A stretch of 64,000 nucleotides of DNA from Marinobacter alexandrii (GTDB taxonomy: Bacteria; Pseudomonadota; Gammaproteobacteria; Pseudomonadales; Oleiphilaceae): contig NZ_SWKM01000011.1 in assembly GCF_005871205.1 (NCBI RefSeq), positions 868,001 through 932,000 on the forward strand. Reading direction: 5' to 3'. This document shows, one piece after another, positions 60,315 through 64,000 of the stretch; the stretch's first letter is position 1; every line of letters begins with the position of its first letter. The translations under genes were made by a program, and so were the position numbers. The notes below the pieces were generated by a model. The model saw only the letters and a list, made by a program, of their open reading frames with translations, did not search any database and was not told the DNA's origin.

Positions 60315-61100
60315 TCACGCTGACAGTTGTCGGGATGTTTCTGAAACGGATGATTCGATGCTCTGGTAAAGCTGTGGGTCGGATTGGCCGATGGGCAAGT
60401 CGTAGGAGATAGTCGCGCCATAGGCTTCCGGGTTCTGGGGGTCGTTGCGGATTTTGTCGAAGACCAACAGCCGGGTACCGAGATAAAAACCTTCATGGAG
60501 ATCGTGGGTGACCATAAAGATTGTCGTGCCCGATTCGCGCCAGAGCTTAAGAATCAGGTCGTGCATGTCACCGCGAATGCCGGGATCCAGTGCGCCGAAG
60601 GGTTCATCGAGCAACAGAATGCGCGGCTTCATGATGAACGACTGGGCGATGGCCAGCCGCTGCTGCATGCCGCCCGATAACTCATGGGGCCATTTGTTGA
60701 GAGCGTGGCCCAACCCGACGGCCTCCAGCATGGCATCGACCTGGGCGAGGGCATCTTTTCGAGCCTTGCCAAAGAGCTTGCCGAGCAGGGGTTTTTGCTC
60801 AAGTTCCAGTCCCAGCAACACGTTCTCGCGCACGGTCAGGTGAGGGAACACGGAATAGCGCTGGAACACGATGCCGCGATTTCGATCAGGCTGGCCCGGG
60901 AACTGCTCGCCCTGCAGGCTGAGCTCACCGCGCGAGGCTGTCTCCTGCCCCAGCAGCATTTTCAGAAAGGTGGACTTGCCGCAGCCAGAGGCACCGACAA
61001 GCGTACAAAATTCCCCTTCTTTTACTTCGAGATTCAGGTTTTCCAACACAACCTGATCGCCGTATTCCTTCCACAGTTTTTTAACCGAAATAAAGCTCAT
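60315..61100 (-). CDS. ABC transporter ATPase (guanidine/urea-carboxylase-linked)
   Basis: 261 residues from ATG 61100 (AGGAGG six bases upstream; the ATG overlaps the permease stop as TAATG). Walker A GASGCGKST (about residues 36-44), Q-loop VFQRYSVFPHLTV, signature LSGGMQQR and Walker B ILLLDEPFGALD are all intact. It belongs to the NitT/TauT-type ATPases. By position between the permease and AtzF, and under a guanidine riboswitch, its system probably takes up guanidine. It sits at the inner face of the membrane. Confidence 0.9.
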   Translation of the reverse strand: MSFISVKKLWKEYGDQVVLENLNLEVKEGEFCTLVGASGCGKSTFLKMLLGQETASRGELSLQGEQFPGQPDRNRGIVFQRYSVFPHLTVRENVLLGLELEQKPLLGKLFGKARKDALAQVDAMLEAVGLGHALNKWPHELSGGMQQRLAIAQSFIMKPRILLLDEPFGALDPGIRGDMHDLILKLWRESGTTIFMVTHDLHEGFYLGTRLLVFDKIRNDPQNPEAYGATISYDLPIGQSDPQLYQSIESSVSETSRQLSA

Positions 61101-61915
61101 TAGTGGCCTCCTGCGTTGTACCAGGGGAACAGCCGGCGGTTGGTAAAACGCAGGCATTGGTCGATGACTATGGCGAGGATGGTAATCCAGATGACGTAAG
61201 GCAGGATCACGTCCATGGCGAGATAACGCCGCACCAGGAAGATCCGGTAACCCAGCCCCTCGGTTGAGGCAATGGCTTCTGCAGCGATCAGGAACAGCCA
61301 GGCGGGGCCCAGGCTCAGGCGAACGGCGTCGATCAATCGAGGCAGCACTTGGGGCAGAGCCATGCGAGTGATCACCTGCCAGGAGTTGGCACCCAGTGTC
61401 TGGATCTTGATCAGTTGCTCACCGGGCAGTTCACGCACTCGCTGGGCAACATCGCGCATCATGATGGGAGCAGTGCCGATTACGATCAGCATCACTTTGG
61501 AGAGTTCGCCCAGACCAAACACGATAAACAGGATGGGCAGTATCGCCAGTGGAGGCACCATGGAAAGGGCAGACACTAACGGCGCAAGGTTAGCGCGTAC
61601 CAGTGGCAAAACCCCGTTCAGGATGCCGACAAACAGCGCCAGTAATGCGGCGACACCAACGCCAATGCCCAATCGTGCCAGGCTGGCGGTGGTGTCCTGC
61701 CACATCAGGAAGTCGCCGCTGCGTCGATCCTCCTGAAACGCCATGCGGTCGACAGCGGCGGTCATCTGTTCAAGGCCGGGAAGCAGTTTGTCGTTGGGAT
61801 TGTCTGCAAGACGTTCTTGGGAGGCGATGCTGTAGATGAGGGCTATCAGCAGGAAAGGGAGCAAGCCTAGCAGGGTGGCGGAAACCCTTCCGGGATGTCG
61901 GTTGATCTGTCGCAT
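61100..61915 (-). CDS. ABC transporter permease (guanidine/urea-carboxylase-linked)
   Basis: 271 residues from ATG 61915 with GAGGAAA upstream. Six hydrophobic segments are present, and the EAA-like loop reads KIQTLGANSWQVITRMALPQVLPRLIDAVRLSLGPAW (about residues 175-211). It belongs to the NitT/TauT permeases found beside urea carboxylase genes. A guanidine-I riboswitch lies 66 bases before the start codon. The expected binding protein gene is absent between the riboswitch and this gene. Confidence 0.88.
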   Translation of the reverse strand: MRQINRHPGRVSATLLGLLPFLLIALIYSIASQERLADNPNDKLLPGLEQMTAAVDRMAFQEDRRSGDFLMWQDTTASLARLGIGVGVAALLALFVGILNGVLPLVRANLAPLVSALSMVPPLAILPILFIVFGLGELSKVMLIVIGTAPIMMRDVAQRVRELPGEQLIKIQTLGANSWQVITRMALPQVLPRLIDAVRLSLGPAWLFLIAAEAIASTEGLGYRIFLVRRYLAMDVILPYVIWITILAIVIDQCLRFTNRRLFPWYNAGGH

Positions 61916-61980
61916 AAGGCGTTTCCTCTGGTCGCACAACACGGCATGGACATCGCAGACAAGGCAGTCGCTTGCGATTC

Positions 61981-62095
61981 AGTCTCCCGGGCTTTTATCC
62001 CGCCGTGTAACCTCCCAGAGGTCGGTAACTCTCGGACCAGCCACCCGGGCCGATGGTTGATGTCAGCCCGGGCCGGAACCCTAGTCACCCATTGT
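61981..62095 (-). ncRNA. Guanidine-I riboswitch (ykkC)
   Basis: Read on the minus strand, the highly conserved blocks appear in order: CTAGGGTTCCGG (62084-62073), GGCTGGTCCGAGAG (62043-62030), then ACACGGCGGGATAAAAGCCC (62008-61989) followed by GGGAGA. These blocks and the intervening stems are those of the ykkC subtype 1 class, which binds guanidinium and raises expression of the genes downstream. It lies in the leader of the permease-ATPase-atzF unit, about 65 bases from the permease start. Which conformation controls the permease (transcription or translation) is not evident; I saw no obvious terminator stem between it and the gene. Confidence 0.95.
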
Positions 62096-62171
62096 GTCCG
62101 TTGTGTCTGTCGCATGGTATGCGGTGTTGCTGTGAACGGATGATGGTTGTAGTAACCGTCTGCTGAATTCG

Positions 62172-62188
62172 TTGCAGGGGGCGTGCCA
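62172..62188 (-). promoter_or_regulatory. Sigma54-type promoter of the guanidine operon
   Basis: On the minus strand TGGCACGCCCCCTGCAA has the -24 GG and -12 GC spaced by exactly ten bases and differs from TGGCACG-N4-TTGCA in one base. Transcription would start near 62162 and read through the riboswitch (62095-61981). It would make the operon dependent on an enhancer-binding activator such as NtrC, so nitrogen limitation would gate expression. Confidence 0.65.
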
Positions 62189-62193
62189 CCTTT

Positions 62194-62227
62194 AAAAAAC
62201 CACCAGTGTCGCCCTTTTATGGGTGGT
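62194..62227 (-). terminator. Intrinsic terminator of the alpha/beta-hydrolase gene
   Basis: On the minus strand, ACCACC and GGTGGT pair around a loop of about 16 bases and are followed by TTTTTT. It lies 53 bases after the stop of the hydrolase gene (62280) and directly abuts the sigma54 element. Confidence 0.8.
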
Positions 62228-62279
62228 AGCGCCGGGAAGGGAAGCACCAAATTAGGGCGCGCGCTTTTCATGTGCACCG

Positions 62280-63323
62280 TTATTGGCCTCTTTGACTAAG
62301 GAGTGATGCTGCGGCATTCAGAATCTGCGCATGGCTCATGGTGTCCCTGCCGGCACCACCGGCAATGTGCCCCCAGTGCGACTCCAGTACCTGCAGCTCA
62401 GCACCTGGCATTCGTGCGGCGTCAAAAGTGGCATCCTCCGCGGTGAAGTACAGATCGGTGGCGGAGGGCATCACTCTTGTGGGCATGGTGATCGCGGACA
62501 GGGCAGCAGCGTAATCGCCATTAAAGACAGGATTGTCTGAGATATTCCCGCCTTGCCAGGTGGCCAGGACTGAAAGAAGGTCATTGGCGTCCTGGCCCAG
62601 GTGATCCTGCTCCCAGAATGCCAGCAACTCCTCGATTGAGCGGAAGCCCAGCTCGCGCCAGAGGTTTTCACGAAAGAACGCCTGCGAGTAAGCCCAGCCG
62701 GCGTATACCCGGGCAAAGGCTTTGAGCCCACGTGCCGGTAGGGTCTGATAGCGGCCATCCTGAAAAGCGGGATCGCAGGTCAATGCCGCCTTAACGCCCT
62801 CCAGAAACATCCGGTTGTGGGGGTAGCAGCGTGCGGTGCAGCAAGTGGCCAGGACGGCGCCAACCCGCTCCGGGAACAGGCTGCCCCACTGCAGGGCCTG
62901 CATGCCTCCCATAGACCAGCCCATCACCAGAGCCAGACGGGCTTCGCCGAACACCTCGTCCACCAATCGTTTTTGCAAGAGCACGTTGTCGTAAAGACTG
63001 ATCGCCGGGAAATCTGCCCCGGCCTGGGGGCCGTGGGTGTTGGACGGGGAAGAAGATTCCCCCGCGCCCAATAGCGCTGGGATGACGATGCAATACCGAT
63101 CCGGGTCCAGCAGGTTGGCATTGGCGCTCTTTTTGCCCACCCACGGATGATTCCCCACCGCTGCACCACCGTAGTACGTGGGCAGCAGAATCAGGTTGTC
63201 TTTTGGTGCATTCAGCTGGCCAATCTGGTGGTAGTGAAGGCGGGCATTTACCAGTACATCGCCGTTGGCCAGTGGTAGGTCGCCGGCCTGAAAATCACGT
63301 TTAACCCATTGTTCTATAGCCAT
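62280..63323 (-). CDS. MetX-like alpha/beta hydrolase
   Basis: 347 residues of the homoserine/serine O-acetyltransferase-like branch of alpha/beta hydrolases. The N-terminal DGDLPLANGDVLVNARLHYHQIGQ is followed by the nucleophile box MGWSMGGMQALQW (Ser near 138), an Asp in 'PSATDLYF' and a His in 'LESHWGHIAGG'. It lacks the C-terminal lid features typical of methionine-pathway MetX, so another ester or amide substrate is possible. It is divergent from the GlnT-type glutamine synthetase gene and separated from it by an operator-like palindrome, so control may be shared. Confidence 0.78.
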   Translation of the reverse strand: MAIEQWVKRDFQAGDLPLANGDVLVNARLHYHQIGQLNAPKDNLILLPTYYGGAAVGNHPWVGKKSANANLLDPDRYCIVIPALLGAGESSSPSNTHGPQAGADFPAISLYDNVLLQKRLVDEVFGEARLALVMGWSMGGMQALQWGSLFPERVGAVLATCCTARCYPHNRMFLEGVKAALTCDPAFQDGRYQTLPARGLKAFARVYAGWAYSQAFFRENLWRELGFRSIEELLAFWEQDHLGQDANDLLSVLATWQGGNISDNPVFNGDYAAALSAITMPTRVMPSATDLYFTAEDATFDAARMPGAELQVLESHWGHIAGGAGRDTMSHAQILNAAASLLSQRGQ

Positions 63324-63383
63324 TTAAATCCCTGGTCCGGTGTCTTTTTCTGATTAATCAAGGCGTCCGAAAATGCTTTTACA

Positions 63384-63399
63384 TACATGCTGGCATGTA
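63384..63399. promoter_or_regulatory. TACATGC-N2-GCATGTA operator-like palindrome
   Basis: A perfect 7-bp inverted repeat with a 2-bp spacer lies between the divergent hydrolase and glutamine synthetase genes, the usual position of a dimeric regulator site. Confidence 0.5.
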
Positions 63400-63480
63400 A
63401 GTTGAATGATTAAAACAAAGGAAGAAACGTGCCAGAACTCAGACTGACTGCCCGGGCTACGGGCCAAGAGGAGAACGAGA

Positions 63481-64000
63481 ATGACTGAATTAACCAACAC
63501 CCAGGCTTTGAAACAGCGACTTGCGGACGCTGGCGTGAAATACGCCATTGCCAGCTACGTGGATATCCACGGGGTAACCAAAGGCAAGTTTGTGCCTGTG
63601 GCTCACCTGGGACAAATGATGGAAGGATCCGAGCTTTATACCGGCGCCGCCCTGGATGGCGTTCCCCAGGACATCTCGGACAACGAAGTAGCGGCCATGC
63701 CCGATGCCGGTGGCCTTGCGGTATGCCCCTGGAATCGACAGCTGGCCTGGTTCCCTGGCAACCTCTATCTCGACGGCAAGCCGTTCGAGGCTTGTTCACG
63801 CAACATTTTCCGCCGTCAGCTCAGCGCCGCAGCCGACATGGGCTACCGCTTTAATCTCGGCATAGAAACCGAATTCTTCCTGTTCCGGGACACCGAAGAC
63901 GGCGGCTTTCAGCCATTGAGTGATCGCGACACGTTAGGCAAACCCTGCTACGACCCGCGCGCGCTGATGGATAACCTGCATATCGTGGACGAGTTGGTTG
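63481..64000 (+). CDS. GlnT-type (type III-like) glutamine synthetase family protein (3' truncated)
   Basis: The first 173 residues are in the window. ATG 63481 has GAGGAGAACGAG upstream. VKYAIASYVDIHGVTKGKFVPVAHLG, then PDAGGLAVCPWNRQLAWFPGNLYLDG and the catalytic-core start GIETEFFLF (Glu ligands) match the GlnT/gamma-glutamylmethylamide-synthetase branch rather than GlnA. The usual substrate is an amine or ammonia plus glutamate. It lies beside nitrogen-scavenging genes. The exact reaction cannot be told from the N-terminal third. Confidence 0.85.
   Translation, partial: MTELTNTQALKQRLADAGVKYAIASYVDIHGVTKGKFVPVAHLGQMMEGSELYTGAALDGVPQDISDNEVAAMPDAGGLAVCPWNRQLAWFPGNLYLDGKPFEACSRNIFRRQLSAAADMGYRFNLGIETEFFLFRDTEDGGFQPLSDRDTLGKPCYDPRALMDNLHIVDELV

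Noticed and set aside
61867-62277. 136-codon minus-strand frame covering the guanidine riboswitch
   Set aside because: It overlaps the conserved riboswitch and sigma54 promoter, has a Pro/Arg/Cys-rich composition and no ribosome-binding site; the RNA explains the conservation.
63391-63406. Sigma54-like element before the GlnT-type gene (TGGCATGTAAGTTGAA)
   Set aside because: The -12 dinucleotide is GA instead of GC, and the sequence overlaps a better-explained palindrome.
1-64000. tRNA, rRNA, CRISPR arrays, phage or IS elements
   Set aside because: Read for but not seen; no tRNA-like cloverleaf, spaced repeats, transposase or integrase gene was found.

Overview
The window looks like chromosomal DNA of a marine gammaproteobacterium of the Marinobacter type. 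This is an inference from the gene set: a class I PHA cluster, Tct tricarboxylate uptake, several chemoreceptors, DUF1127/LysR and DUF3185 proteins, and Pseudomonas/Marinobacter-like protein sequences with GC-rich coding. I saw no rRNA, tRNA, CRISPR array, phage or intact insertion sequence. It is mostly ordinary, densely packed chromosome broken by small accessory islets. One gene is cut at each edge: a MmyB-like regulator on the left and a GlnT-type glutamine synthetase on the right.

Layout. 1-9.5 kb holds small secreted proteins, a Na+/solute symporter with a universal stress protein, a split NIT sensor/chemoreceptor pair, an iron alcohol dehydrogenase and a chemoreceptor with a C-terminal sensor. 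9.5-21.2 kb holds an amino-acid-type binding protein, a CoA-type Nudix hydrolase, a Sel1 lipoprotein coupled to a GGDEF-EAL protein, GST, RNase Z, YqeY, a short SDR, an outer-membrane barrel, a VWA-like protein and a membrane J-protein. 21.2-30.5 kb holds esterase, cold-shock/DUF1294, YtoQ and TenA genes, then the polymer block phaZ-phaB-phaC. 30.5-42.5 kb holds lipoproteins, MgtC, a cyclic-nucleotide-binding protein, MFS and DMT exporters, a cysteine-less Asp/Glu racemase-family protein, a nitroreductase remnant, a large S15-like lipoprotein hydrolase, rhodanese, a sterol desaturase-like enzyme and a second universal stress protein.

42.5-50 kb is a citrate/tricarboxylate uptake locus: a TctD/TctE two-component system with an orphan binding protein, divergent from tctCBA plus an AbrB-like membrane protein. 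OmpR-type direct repeats lie between them. 49.9-57.3 kb holds a secreted modular PHB-depolymerase-like esterase (so polymer is handled both inside and outside the cell), SEC-C and DUF3010 proteins, homocysteine methyltransferase, DUF1127/LysR, a second sterol desaturase-like enzyme and a 56-residue PEP-CTERM protein.

The most interesting part is 58.5-64 kb on the minus strand. A sigma54-type promoter is followed by a clear guanidine-I (ykkC) riboswitch, then an ABC permease, an ATPase and allophanate hydrolase. These are the two ends of a guanidine assimilation operon: uptake and the last hydrolytic step. The binding protein, guanidine/urea carboxylase and carboxyguanidine deiminase genes usually found between or beside them are absent here. 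The locus neighbours a GlnT-type glutamine synthetase, so nitrogen scavenging is the likely theme.
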